Source of the DNA: an uncultured bacterium
Lineage (GTDB): Bacteria > Acidobacteriota > Aminicenantia > Aminicenantales > CALLJL01
NCBI GenBank assembly: GCA_938092135.1
Contig: CALLJL010000003.1
Coordinates: 124,001-188,000 of the forward strand
DNA length: 64,000 bases
Direction: 5' to 3'
The translations under genes were made by a program, and so were the position numbers. Under the pieces are notes generated by a model. That model made no database searches, was not told where the DNA came from, and was given only the letters and a program-made list of their open reading frames with translations. Positions 17,920-26,240 of this stretch are shown here, in pieces (the first letter of the stretch is position 1; each line of letters opens with the position of its first letter).

Positions 17920-19207
17920 GGGAAAGAAGTCTCTAATGATCAAAGAAATAAGCCAATTTTTTAAGTTAAAATTTGTTTTTAGACTCCTTTTATTAATTCT
18001 ATTTCCCCTCATTTGCCTAGCCCAGGAAAACAAGGTTGAGGCTCTACTTTCTCAGGCCGATGTTTTTTACATCCAAGGAAATTACGTGGCTGCTCGCCAT
18101 CTCTATCTTGAGGTTAGTGGACTCACCGATAGGAAGATTTATCTTTCCCGGGCCTTTTTTGGTGCCGCTCTCTGCTCTTTTAACCTTGGGGATAAAGGGA
18201 TGACTAAAAATTATTTACAAAAGCTTTTTTCTATTGATCCCCAAAAGGAAATTTCGGCTCTTTTTTATCCCCAGTCCTTTTTAGAAATTTTTCAAAAAGT
18301 TAAAAGGGAGGCGATGGGGAATGAAAAAAAGGATTATCCTCTTAAATCAGCTGAATCGGAAAAGGCCGAGCAAGCAATAAAGAGCGCCCAGGATAAAGAA
18401 AAGAGAGTTGAGTCGCTAGGGGCGAAAGAGCCAGCCGAAAGAATTGAAGATAAAAATCAAGAGCCTAGGTTATCGATGAAGAATTCTTTTTTTGGAGGTT
18501 ACTGGGAAATTGAAATTCATTATGGCCGCTGGGGTCTTCAGCCAGCTCTGGCTCTTTTTGAAAAGAATCTAAAGAAGAGAATCGGCTCCGAGGTAAGACA
18601 GGAATTGACCCGATTTTTATCTTCCCGCTATGGAGTTCTTGAGCCATCAGCCTATGAGCAGAAACTTTCTCTTGAGGCTGAGGGATGGAACGAGGGCTTA
18701 GGGGTGCGATATTTTTCCCTAGGAGCCGAAGGTTCATTCAGCTTAGGTTTTTCTCTGGAAAGAACGCATTTACGCCTAAAAAGCTTCGGGACTATTCATC
18801 AGACCTATGGCAATGGCTCAAAGGCAGAGGTAGAGGCGGAAGCATTTATTCAAGCAGATTCCTTTTGTGGCCATGTCAGTTTTCGCTGGGATTTCAATCC
18901 GCGCTGGCAGCTTTCTCCCTATTTTATTTTTGGCCTGGGATTTGGCCCTTTAAATGGAAAGATGGGATATAGTTATACTGGCATTTATAGTTATCTTGGT
19001 TTTCAAGATTACATCCATGATTCTAAGGATAAGACTTTTAAGGAATGGCAGGAAGAGGAAGAAAGCCATATTAGCTTACAAAAAATGATTTTGCTTCAAG
19101 CCTGTTTAGGTTTGCGAATCAGAGCATTTCGTGGCCTGAATTTTCTCTTAGAAGCTGGGATTTGGGATGGGTTTCTTGGCCGAGGAAGTCTTGCTTTTCG
19201 GTTCTGA
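17918..19207 (+). CDS. Exported protein with TPR-like N-terminus and beta-rich C-terminus, unrecognised
   Basis: I do not recognise this 429-aa protein. Residues about 19-36 are hydrophobic and end CLAQ, a signal peptide. The next ~100 residues resemble tetratricopeptide helices (QADVFYIQGNYVAARHLYLE, then FFGAALCSFNLGD), followed by a charged, low-complexity linker rich in Lys and Glu (about 127-185). The C-terminal half alternates aromatic and polar residues (YWEIEIHYGRWG, GVRYFSLGAEGSFSLGFSLE) and ends GRGSLAFRF, typical of an outer-membrane beta-barrel. The start could instead be the ATG at 17936, because a promoter-like pair overlaps 17918. Likely sits in the outer membrane. The SRP RNA begins only 17 bases after its stop. 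Confidence 0.65.
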   Translation: MGKKSLMIKEISQFFKLKFVFRLLLLILFPLICLAQENKVEALLSQADVFYIQGNYVAARHLYLEVSGLTDRKIYLSRAFFGAALCSFNLGDKGMTKNYLQKLFSIDPQKEISALFYPQSFLEIFQKVKREAMGNEKKDYPLKSAESEKAEQAIKSAQDKEKRVESLGAKEPAERIEDKNQEPRLSMKNSFFGGYWEIEIHYGRWGLQPALALFEKNLKKRIGSEVRQELTRFLSSRYGVLEPSAYEQKLSLEAEGWNEGLGVRYFSLGAEGSFSLGFSLERTHLRLKSFGTIHQTYGNGSKAEVEAEAFIQADSFCGHVSFRWDFNPRWQLSPYFIFGLGFGPLNGKMGYSYTGIYSYLGFQDYIHDSKDKTFKEWQEEEESHISLQKMILLQACLGLRIRAFRGLNFLLEAGIWDGFLGRGSLAFRF

Positions 19208-19224
19208 TTATGGCATTTAACTAA

Positions 19225-19500
<276 letters not shown>

Positions 19501-19674
19501 TTTTTAGTAATTCTTTAAAGTGAGAGCAAAACTTTAAATCAAGAGCGAAATAAGTAAACCCATTGTTTGCTAAAAAGGGAATAAAATTGTTTGCTTTTAA
19601 GCTAACGAATTAATCTATTTGACAAATCAATTAGGTTTTTTGCTATTAAAATTTTTTTGAATATTTTCGATCTT

Positions 19675-20583
19675 TTAAGGAGTCTTTTCTTTTAAATTAA
19701 GGCCCAAGCTTTTTAATAAGGAATAAATCTGTTGTTTTTCCTCCACGGAAAGAGGAAGGAGGGGAAGCCGAGGCTCACCCCCATAAAGTCCGATAAGGTC
19801 AAGGGCATATTTAATTGCGGAGATGCCAAAAGTCTGAGTTAAAGCCCGGTTCAAGGGAATTATTTTGAGCTGCCATTCCATAGCTTCCTGATATTTTCCT
19901 TCAAGAAAAAGCTTATAAATACGGCAACATATTTCGGGAATCACTGTGGCTACAGCCAGAATAGCACCGCAGGCCCCCATCATCAGGGAAGGCAAAAGGA
20001 TACTTCCAGCCCCAGTCAAAAAACAAAAATCGGATTTAACTGAAGGCACAACTTCACCGACAGTGGCCAAATTACCTGAACTGTCCTTGAGGCCAATTAT
20101 TCTTGGATGCTTTGCAAGCTCGATAATTAATTCAGAATCAAGGGGAATGCCTGTATTCTGGGGAATATGGTAAATAAGGAGGGGAATTTTACTTTTATCA
20201 GCCACTGCCAGAAAAAAGGCTCGGACAGCCTCCCGATTCATTTTTGATTTGTAATAATAAGGAGGCTTGACCAAAGCAGCTTCGGCTCCTAAATCGGCGA
20301 GGTGATTAATAAAATTGACGGCTTCCTGAACTGATTCCCTTGAAGCACCAGCAATCAGCTTTTTTCCTGGACTGATATTTTTTCTGGCCAGCGTTACTAA
20401 AATTTCGGCTTCTTTTTCTCCTAGCAAAACAGCCTCTCCAGTTGAGCCGAGAACGACAAAGCCAGAAAGACTCGTTTGATTATAGGAGTTCAGGTTAGCC
20501 ACAAAAAGATCAGGGGCTAGCTCTCCATTCTGGAAAGGGGTAGTCAGAGCTGCAAAAATGCCTTCAAATCTTTTTTCTTTCAT
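19675..20583 (-). CDS. DapA-family aldolase, closest in motifs to 4-hydroxy-2-oxoglutarate aldolase
   Basis: 302-aa class I aldolase of the dihydrodipicolinate synthase/N-acetylneuraminate lyase superfamily. The Schiff-base lysine is Lys166 in GLKDSSG, the catalytic Tyr is Tyr138 in YHIPQNTG, and the GSTGE loop is at 46-50. The C-terminal block IPLNRALTQTFGISAIKYAL and YGGEPRLPLLPLS strongly recalls mitochondrial HOGA1-type enzymes, which split 4-hydroxy-2-oxoglutarate to pyruvate and glyoxylate in hydroxyproline breakdown. No other lysine or hydroxyproline gene is adjacent, so true DapA cannot be excluded. AAAGGAG precedes the ATG. Followed downstream by an unannotated 174-base spacer ending at the SRP RNA. 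Confidence 0.8.
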   Translation of the reverse strand: MKEKRFEGIFAALTTPFQNGELAPDLFVANLNSYNQTSLSGFVVLGSTGEAVLLGEKEAEILVTLARKNISPGKKLIAGASRESVQEAVNFINHLADLGAEAALVKPPYYYKSKMNREAVRAFFLAVADKSKIPLLIYHIPQNTGIPLDSELIIELAKHPRIIGLKDSSGNLATVGEVVPSVKSDFCFLTGAGSILLPSLMMGACGAILAVATVIPEICCRIYKLFLEGKYQEAMEWQLKIIPLNRALTQTFGISAIKYALDLIGLYGGEPRLPLLPLSVEEKQQIYSLLKSLGLNLKEKTP

Positions 20584-20650
20584 CTCTTTAACTCCTTTTT
20601 TATTGGTTCCGTTTTATCCATTTTCCCATTTTTTATTAATGCCGTTATCT

Positions 20651-21067
20651 TTATTTCTTATTTTTTAAAGCGATATTATATCTTCCTTTAGTCTTTTTTT
20701 CCTTTATCTCAGTTCTTATTTCTCTTTCGATTTCGTCCAATTTAGCTTCGCTCAAGCCAAAATAATGGCCTATCTCATGGAAAACGACCTCCTTAACTTT
20801 TTCTTCAACCTCTTCTTCGGAATGACAGAGAGTCTCAATTGGTCCTTGATAAATAACAATGAGATCGGGGGTTACATTTCCATAAAAAGGCCCACGATGA
20901 GGGAAGGGAACACCATGGTAAAAACCAAGAATCATTTTTCCTCGATCTTTTTCAGACGGCCAGGATTCAACCATAATCGAGAGATTTTTTATTCTTTTTC
21001 GGAAAGCCCTGGGCAAAGAGCTAACAACTTTTTCGATAATAGCCTCGAATTTTTCCCGAGGCATCAT
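20651..21067 (-). CDS. Small zincin-like metallopeptidase family protein
   Basis: 138-aa protein of the zincin_1 metallopeptidase family. The HExxH motif is HEIGH at 97-101 (FHEIGHYFGLSEAKLDEIE), with the distal Glu inside SEAKLDE. It also has the family block PDLIVIYQGPIET. The start codon overlaps the cobO stop (ATGATG; either ATG is possible), so the two are translated together. The function of this small soluble family is unknown. The link to cobO may be operon convenience only. Confidence 0.82.
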   Translation of the reverse strand: MMPREKFEAIIEKVVSSLPRAFRKRIKNLSIMVESWPSEKDRGKMILGFYHGVPFPHRGPFYGNVTPDLIVIYQGPIETLCHSEEEVEEKVKEVVFHEIGHYFGLSEAKLDEIEREIRTEIKEKKTKGRYNIALKNKK

Positions 21068-21606
21068 TTTTCAATGCCCTTTCTTGCTCTAACCCCTTGT
21101 TGATAATAATGCTTTTTTTCTTTCATTTCGGTGACGAGGTCAGCCCGACGAACGATGGAGGCAGGAGCGTAGCGACCAGTCAAAACTACCTCAACTGATT
21201 CGGGTTTTTTAGCTAAGAAATCGAGCACTTCTTTTTCAGTTAAGAGGCCAAGGTACATGGCCACATTAATTTCATCTAAAATTATGATCTGAAATTTACC
21301 TGAGAGCATAACCTCAAGGGAGCGCTTTAAAGCATGACGGGCCCTAGCAATATCTTCTTCATCGGGATTTTCGGTTATATGAATAAAGCCTTTGCGACCA
21401 AATTGCTCAATGACGATTGTGCCTCCAAGCTTCTTGACAGCTTCTATTTCTCCATAGGGTTGTCCCTTAAGGAACTGGGCAATATAGGATCGAAAACCAT
21501 AGCCAGCAGCCCTTAAGGCCAGACCAAGAGCTGCTGTTGTCTTCCCTTTGCCATTACCAGTATAAACATGAATATATCCTTTTTTTAATTGGGCTAATTT
21601 TGACAT
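21064..21606 (-). CDS. cobO: Cob(I)yrinic acid a,c-diamide adenosyltransferase
   Basis: 180-aa CobO/BtuR-type corrinoid adenosyltransferase, which moves the adenosyl group of ATP to cob(I)alamin to make adenosylcobalamin. The P-loop is GNGKGKTTAALG (17-28), with the family blocks IAQFLKGQPYGE, IILDEINVAMYLGLL, VVLTGRYAP and ADLVTEM. The length is typical. AAGGAG precedes the ATG at 21606. An upstream palindrome (21640-21656) may be regulatory. Its product would supply the methylmalonyl-CoA mutase encoded near 48-50 kb. Confidence 0.9.
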   Translation of the reverse strand: MSKLAQLKKGYIHVYTGNGKGKTTAALGLALRAAGYGFRSYIAQFLKGQPYGEIEAVKKLGGTIVIEQFGRKGFIHITENPDEEDIARARHALKRSLEVMLSGKFQIIILDEINVAMYLGLLTEKEVLDFLAKKPESVEVVLTGRYAPASIVRRADLVTEMKEKKHYYQQGVRARKGIEK

Positions 21607-21639
21607 CTTGCGGATTTTTTTCTCCTTAAATTTTTTATT

Positions 21640-21656
21640 TTCTCCAGTTAGGAGAA
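21640..21656 (-). promoter_or_regulatory. 17-bp palindrome upstream of cobO
   Basis: TTCTCC-AGTTA-GGAGAA, perfect 6-bp arms with a 5-base centre, 34-50 bases before the cobO start. No T-run follows on either strand, so an operator or RNA stem is likelier than a terminator. Weak evidence. Confidence 0.3.
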
Positions 21657-21692
21657 GTTAAAAAAATTTCCTCTATGTTCTCAAGCACATTT

Positions 21693-22127
21693 TTATTCAT
21701 GGGAATCAAAGTCATTGCTACCAGAGGAAGGAGGTGGTTTTATCGTCCCTTTTGCCTCTTTTATTTCAAAGAGATGACCATCAAAGTCGCTGATAAAGAT
21801 CACTTCTTTATCTTCTTTGATTAATCTTTTTACGGTTATTCCTGAAGCTAAGCACTTATTTAAAAAGTTTTCCCTATCTTCAACCTCAAGACAAAGGTGA
21901 TTAGGCGAGAATTCCTTCTTTAAATCGGGCAAAATAAATATTTCGAATCGAATATTATCGTTAAAATAATTGATATAGGTTATGAATGAATTTAGATTGA
22001 AGAAAAGTTTAGCCACCGAAGCTTCAATTGTCTTGGGTGAAGATTTTTTTAAGCCTAAAATGTCTCTATAAAATCTATCAGCTAAATCCTCAGAGCTGGC
22101 GCCCAATCCCACATGAACAATTTTCAT
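21693..22127 (-). CDS. VOC (glyoxalase/bleomycin-resistance fold) family protein
   Basis: 144-aa vicinal-oxygen-chelate protein with two beta-alpha-beta-beta-beta modules. Metal-ligand positions look preserved: His in IVHVGLG near the start, His in NHLCLEV in the middle and Glu in HLFEIKEA at the end; DRFYRDILGL is the usual helix. The C-terminal ~18 residues are a Pro/Ser/Asp tail. AGGAAAGGACA precedes the ATG. It could be a glyoxalase-, epimerase- or dioxygenase-type enzyme. It does not carry the full set of methylmalonyl-CoA epimerase motifs, so that label is not supported despite the B12 context. Confidence 0.72.
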   Translation of the reverse strand: MKIVHVGLGASSEDLADRFYRDILGLKKSSPKTIEASVAKLFFNLNSFITYINYFNDNIRFEIFILPDLKKEFSPNHLCLEVEDRENFLNKCLASGITVKRLIKEDKEVIFISDFDGHLFEIKEAKGTIKPPPSSGSNDFDSHE

Positions 22128-22296
22128 TGTCCTTTCCTTTTTTAAAAAATTTTTTGTTAATTTCTTTCGAAAATATCGAGTTAACCATTTAGTTTTGCTT
22201 CTTCTATGGTTATAAAAATCAAAAAAATATAATAAACTTAAAATTATTGTAAGCTAATTTTAATGAAATTATATTATCATTCATATTTATCTGCCT

Positions 22297-23319
22297 TTAG
22301 GAAACATTTAATTGGGGTTTAATTATAACTTTTAGTGCCTCCTGGCCGGAGAGAACAAGTTTGTACGCAAGGGCTGTTTCTTCGAGGGGAAGGCGATGGG
22401 TAATCAGCCGGTTGACCTCAATTTTTTTCTCACTGAGAAGCCTGATGGCTTCCTGAATGTCAGGAGGGCCACAATAATAGGAAGTTATAATTTTGATTTC
22501 TTGAGTCCAGAAAGCGTTTAGGGGGATGATAACTTTCTTTTCAGGTCCAGGAACAGCAAAAAAGATAATTGTCCCCCCTTTATCAACACACTGCCAAGCC
22601 TGATCAATGGCCTCGAGGGAGGAAGTGCAGAGAATGACAAAATCGGCTTTCTTGCCAAAAAATAGCTGTATTCTTTCAGAAATATTATCAGTGGCCCTAA
22701 GAGCCAAATCTGCTCCCATTTCCTGAGCAAGTGATAGCTTCTTTTCAACTAAATCGGTTATAACCACATTACATTCTTTCCTTTTAGCCAACTGAAGTTG
22801 GAGAAGACCGGAAACACCGCTTCCCAAAATCAAAACAATCTGCTTCCTTTTAATTCCAGCCAAACGCTGACTGCGGATAACGCAGGCCAGGGGTTCAATA
22901 AAGGTACTTTCGTCGAAACTAATATTATCAGGGAGAAGATAGGTTCCGCGATCAACGATTGCTTCGGGGACAAGGATATATTCAGCAAAACCTCCAGGTA
23001 GCCTCTCCTTTATTTCCGTGCATTGAGGAAAATGGCCATGATGGCAATAATAGCACTGGCCACAGGGAACTTTAGGAGCAATAAAGACACGGTCACCACG
23101 CTTGTATTGAGTTATGTCTTGACCTACCTCAACAACTTCAGCTCCTATTTCATGGCCCGGAATGAGGGGGGCTCTGGGTAGCCGATACCACTCAATTACA
23201 TCGCTTCCGCAGAGACCGCAAGAAATTACCTTGACCAACATCTCTTTAGGGCCAGGAACAGGGAGAGGAATATCAACAAGGCGGATATCATTATTATTAA
23301 ACCAAAGAATGGCTTTCAT
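22297..23319 (-). CDS. Zinc-dependent alcohol/polyol dehydrogenase (MDR family)
   Basis: 340-aa medium-chain dehydrogenase. The catalytic zinc site comes from Cys37 (CGLCGSD) and His56-Glu57 (PGHEIGAEVVEVG). The structural zinc cysteines are 86, 89, 92 and 100 (CGQCYYCHHGHFPQC). The NAD(P) fold carries GSGVSGLLQLQLAK. It resembles threonine/sorbitol-type dehydrogenases. It lies 34 bases after the LsrF-like aldolase on the same strand, so the two probably work on linked sugar or keto-alcohol intermediates. The substrate cannot be read from sequence. Confidence 0.83.
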   Translation of the reverse strand: MKAILWFNNNDIRLVDIPLPVPGPKEMLVKVISCGLCGSDVIEWYRLPRAPLIPGHEIGAEVVEVGQDITQYKRGDRVFIAPKVPCGQCYYCHHGHFPQCTEIKERLPGGFAEYILVPEAIVDRGTYLLPDNISFDESTFIEPLACVIRSQRLAGIKRKQIVLILGSGVSGLLQLQLAKRKECNVVITDLVEKKLSLAQEMGADLALRATDNISERIQLFFGKKADFVILCTSSLEAIDQAWQCVDKGGTIIFFAVPGPEKKVIIPLNAFWTQEIKIITSYYCGPPDIQEAIRLLSEKKIEVNRLITHRLPLEETALAYKLVLSGQEALKVIIKPQLNVS

Positions 23320-23353
23320 TTTGATTTTATGGCTTCATAGATTTAATGGAAGA

Positions 23354-24250
23354 TCAATTCTTTATTTTCTTTTTTGAAACTTCAGCCAGCTCTTGGTAAA
23401 GAGCAAAGGCTTTTTCTGGCGTTTCCCCTTGATGGACCACAGCCCGCACCGCCTGAATCATGGCTTCAGGGTTTTCAGACTGAAAAATGTTTCGGCCCAT
23501 ATCAACCCCAGCAGCTCCTTCTTGGATAGCTCGGTAGGCCATTCGTAGCGCCTCGATTTCAGGGATCTTTTTTCCGCCAGCGATAACGATGGGGACAGGA
23601 CAAGAAGCGGTTACTGTTTCAAAACCCTCATCAACATAGTAGGTTTTGATGAAATGAGCTCCGAGTTCGGCGCAAATGCGGCAGGCTAAACGAAAATAGC
23701 GAGCATCCCTTTGCATTTCCCGGCCAACAGCCGTAACGGCCAAAGTAGGAATTCCATACCTTGTGCCCAAGTCAACAAGTTTGGTCATGTTCAGGACAGT
23801 TTCCTTTTCATATTCACCACCTATAAAAACCTGTACAGCCATGGCGCAGGCATTTAAACGGATGGCCTCCTCAATATCCACGGCCAAACCTTCGTTGGAA
23901 AGTTCCTTAAGGATACTGGGTCCACCTGAGACTCTCAAAACTACAGACTTGGGAGTTGAAGCTGGAATTATAGCTCTGAGGATTCCCCTGGTAAGCATAA
24001 TTGAGTCAGCATAGGGAATCAGAGGGAGGATTTTCAGGTCAATTCTTTCAAGTCCTGAGGTAGGTCCCTGGAAATAACCATGATCAAAAGCCAACATTAC
24101 GGTTCTGCCCGTTGAGGGATTAAAAATATGGGCAAGTCTGTTTTTCATTCCCCAATCAAGGGAATTGCAGCCTTTAAGAAAAAAGAGCTCTGCTTTTTGG
24201 GGAATTTCGGCATAAAAAGCATTGGCTATTTTTTCGTCCTTTTCAGCCAT
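23354..24250 (-). CDS. LsrF/class I aldolase-family protein (DeoC/FbaB-like)
   Basis: 298-aa TIM-barrel aldolase of the DeoC/FbaB/LsrF group. Key blocks are [48 protein letters not shown] (Schiff-base lysine candidate in IKTYY) and PIVIAGGKK. It is closest in look to 3-hydroxy-5-phosphonooxypentane-2,4-dione thiolase, LsrF. The ATG at 24250 follows TTGGAGGAAAAA; an open extension to 24319 has no ribosome site and low-complexity lysine/isoleucine sequence. There is no lsrK, lsrG or transporter here, so AI-2 breakdown is doubtful and a sugar-phosphate aldolase role with the adjacent dehydrogenase is as likely. Confidence 0.82.
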   Translation of the reverse strand: MAEKDEKIANAFYAEIPQKAELFFLKGCNSLDWGMKNRLAHIFNPSTGRTVMLAFDHGYFQGPTSGLERIDLKILPLIPYADSIMLTRGILRAIIPASTPKSVVLRVSGGPSILKELSNEGLAVDIEEAIRLNACAMAVQVFIGGEYEKETVLNMTKLVDLGTRYGIPTLAVTAVGREMQRDARYFRLACRICAELGAHFIKTYYVDEGFETVTASCPVPIVIAGGKKIPEIEALRMAYRAIQEGAAGVDMGRNIFQSENPEAMIQAVRAVVHQGETPEKAFALYQELAEVSKKKIKN

Positions 24251-24289
24251 TTTTTCCTCCAATTTAATTATTTTATTTTTAATTTTATT

Positions 24290-24319
24290 TTTATGGCAAA
24301 TAATATTCGTTTTGGTCAA
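24290..24319 (-). promoter_or_regulatory. Possible promoter for the LsrF-like/dehydrogenase pair
   Basis: Minus-strand TTGACC (24319-24314) and CATAAA (24295-24290) with an 18-base spacer. The leader to the ATG at 24250 would be about 35 bases and contains the TTGGAGG site. Confidence 0.35.
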
Positions 24320-24440
24320 TGATTTCTATTTCTAAATAAACATTTAAAATTGAAGATAAAAAGGTTTAGGAAAAGTCTTTTTGAGTACTCGTTCTAGCTT
24401 AAATGTTCATTTTTTAAAGTTATATGACAGGAACAAAAAT

Positions 24441-24470
24441 TTGAAGAAAATCGGGCATTAATTTTAAAAT
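24441..24470 (+). promoter_or_regulatory. Possible promoter for the cyclase-nadC-nadB run
   Basis: TTGAAG (24441-24446) and TAAAAT (24465-24470) with an 18-base spacer, giving a start near 24477 and a leader of about 50 bases to the ATG at 24526. Confidence 0.38.
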
Positions 24471-24525
24471 AGGTTAAAAAAATGTGTTTAAAATGAAACC
24501 AATAAAAAATGGGAGGGACAAAAAA

Positions 24526-25347
24526 ATGTTATTTTTAAAATTAAAAACAAGGCTTAGAACCATTGAAAATTATTTTATATTCTTTACTTTAATTTTTTTG
24601 TTTTTCCTTGGCTGCCGTCCCCAGCCTCAGCTAAAGGTAAAAATTCTGGAAATGACTTACCCCTTTGATGAAAATTCCATTTATTGGCCAACAGCTAAGC
24701 CTTTTCAGCTTAGCAAGGTTTTCTGGGGTAAAACAGAGGGTGGTTATTGGTATGCTTCCAACGAATTTGCCGCCTCGGAGCATGGGGGAACCCATGTCGA
24801 TGCTCCGGTCCACTTTGCTGACGGCGGAAGAACAATTGACCAGATTCCTCTCGAAGAATGGATTGGCCCGGCCGTTAAAATTGATGTTACCTCTAAATGT
24901 TCGGCCGATAGAAATTATCTTCTTCAAATTGATGATGTTTTCGAATGGGAAAAAAGAAATGGCCGAATCAAGCCTGGTTCTTGGGTAATAATGTATACAG
25001 GTTTAGGTACAGTTCATTATCCAGACAAAAAAGCAGTTTTAGGTACGGATAAAAGCGGGCCTGAAGCTTTGCCCGAATTGAGTTTTCCTGGCTTCAGTCC
25101 TGAAGTTACCGAATTTCTTATCAAGGAAAGAAATATAAAAGGAATAGCCATCGATACGCCTTCCATTGATTATGGTCAGTCAAAGGATTTTAAGGTTCAC
25201 CAAATCCTTTGTAAAGCTGAAAAGCTAGCTCTCGAAAATATCGCCAATCTCGATGAGTTGCCTGAAAAAGGCGCAATTCTTTATGTTATTCCTATGCTAA
25301 TAAAAAATGGGACTGGAGCTCCAGCCAGGGTTTTTGCTATTTTATAG
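24526..25347 (+). CDS. Putative cyclase family lipoprotein (kynurenine formamidase-like)
   Basis: 273-aa exported member of the putative cyclase (PF04199) fold. The metal motif is H86-GGTH90-V-D92-APV-H96 (HGGTHVDAPVHF). Residues 16-30 (hydrophobic, then FFLGC) form a signal with lipobox Cys30, so it is likely membrane-anchored outside the cytoplasm. The ATG at 24526 follows GGGAGGG; a GTG at 24484 and an ATG at 24493 lie upstream without a site. It sits 32 bases before nadC. The family hydrolyses N-formylkynurenine and other amides; an exported lipid-anchored form suggests an amide or lactone hydrolase in the periplasm. The substrate is unknown. Confidence 0.8.
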   Translation: MLFLKLKTRLRTIENYFIFFTLIFLFFLGCRPQPQLKVKILEMTYPFDENSIYWPTAKPFQLSKVFWGKTEGGYWYASNEFAASEHGGTHVDAPVHFADGGRTIDQIPLEEWIGPAVKIDVTSKCSADRNYLLQIDDVFEWEKRNGRIKPGSWVIMYTGLGTVHYPDKKAVLGTDKSGPEALPELSFPGFSPEVTEFLIKERNIKGIAIDTPSIDYGQSKDFKVHQILCKAEKLALENIANLDELPEKGAILYVIPMLIKNGTGAPARVFAIL

Positions 25348-25379
25348 TGATTTAGGCTGGATTTTTGAGGGAAGGAAAA

Positions 25380-26240
25380 ATGTTTGTGTCCCCATTTTGG
25401 GAGGAAATTGACCGAAAAATAAGGGAGGCCCTTGCCGAAGATATGCCTTCAGGGGATATTACGACGGAAGCAATTATTGCCCCTGAAATCAAAGTGAAGG
25501 CAGTTATAATAGCCAAAGAAAGGGGGGTTTTGGCCGGGATCGATGTGGCCCATCGAGTTTTTGAGCTTCTTGACCCTTCCATTTTATTTTTTAAGCAGAA
25601 AGAAGATGGGCAAACTTTCAAGGCCGGCGAAATTTTAGCTTGTCTTGAAGGAAAAGCTCAATCCATTTTGAAGGGAGAAAGAACTGCCCTTAATTTTCTT
25701 CAGCGGCTCAGTGGAATTGCCACCATAACCAGTCGCTATGTGGCGGCCACAGCTGGCACAAGAACAAGAATTCTTGACACCCGAAAAACAACTCCTAATC
25801 TTCGGGTCCTTGAAAAATATGCTGTTCGTATGGGCGGTGGATTTAATCATCGCCAGAATCTTTCGGATATGGTTCTTATTAAGGATAATCATTTAAAAGT
25901 AATTGGTTCAATCCGGGAAGCAATTGAAAGGGCAAGGGAGACTCTTCCTCCTGGGACCAAAATTGAGGTTGAAGTTACCTCTCTTTCTGAAGCCCAAGAG
26001 GCCTTGCAGGCGGGAGCGTCGGAACTTCTTCTTGATAATATGCCTTTAAGAGAAATGCGAAAAGTCGTCCAAATGGTCGAAGGTCGGGTACCTATTGAGG
26101 TTTCAGGAAAAATAGATTTGCGACGGGCGCGAAAGATTGCCTCTCTTGGTGTGGATTATATTTCGGTTGGACGGCTGACTCATTCGTATAAATCAATTGA
26201 TATAAGCCTAGAAATAGAGGAGAAAAAAGTTGACTCATAA
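25380..26240 (+). CDS. nadC: Nicotinate-nucleotide pyrophosphorylase (carboxylating)
   Basis: 286-aa NadC, which converts quinolinate and PRPP to nicotinate mononucleotide in de novo NAD synthesis. Clear blocks are EDMPSGDITTEA, GERTALNFLQRLSGIAT, ILDTRKTTPNLR, RMGGGFNHRQNLSD, IKDNH, LLLDNM and GVDYISVGRLTHS. The ATG at 25380 follows GAGGGAAGG; a TTG at 25365 overlaps that site and was rejected. It overlaps nadB by 11 bases. nadA is not in the window. Confidence 0.94.
   Translation: MFVSPFWEEIDRKIREALAEDMPSGDITTEAIIAPEIKVKAVIIAKERGVLAGIDVAHRVFELLDPSILFFKQKEDGQTFKAGEILACLEGKAQSILKGERTALNFLQRLSGIATITSRYVAATAGTRTRILDTRKTTPNLRVLEKYAVRMGGGFNHRQNLSDMVLIKDNHLKVIGSIREAIERARETLPPGTKIEVEVTSLSEAQEALQAGASELLLDNMPLREMRKVVQMVEGRVPIEVSGKIDLRRARKIASLGVDYISVGRLTHSYKSIDISLEIEEKKVDS

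Noticed and set aside
21640-21656. Palindrome as a terminator after the VOC gene
   Set aside because: Neither strand has a T-run after the stem, so it was kept only as a possible regulatory site.
21693-22127. Calling the VOC protein a methylmalonyl-CoA epimerase because of the B12 genes
   Set aside because: The family-wide epimerase blocks are not visible and the gene is 26 kb from the mutase.
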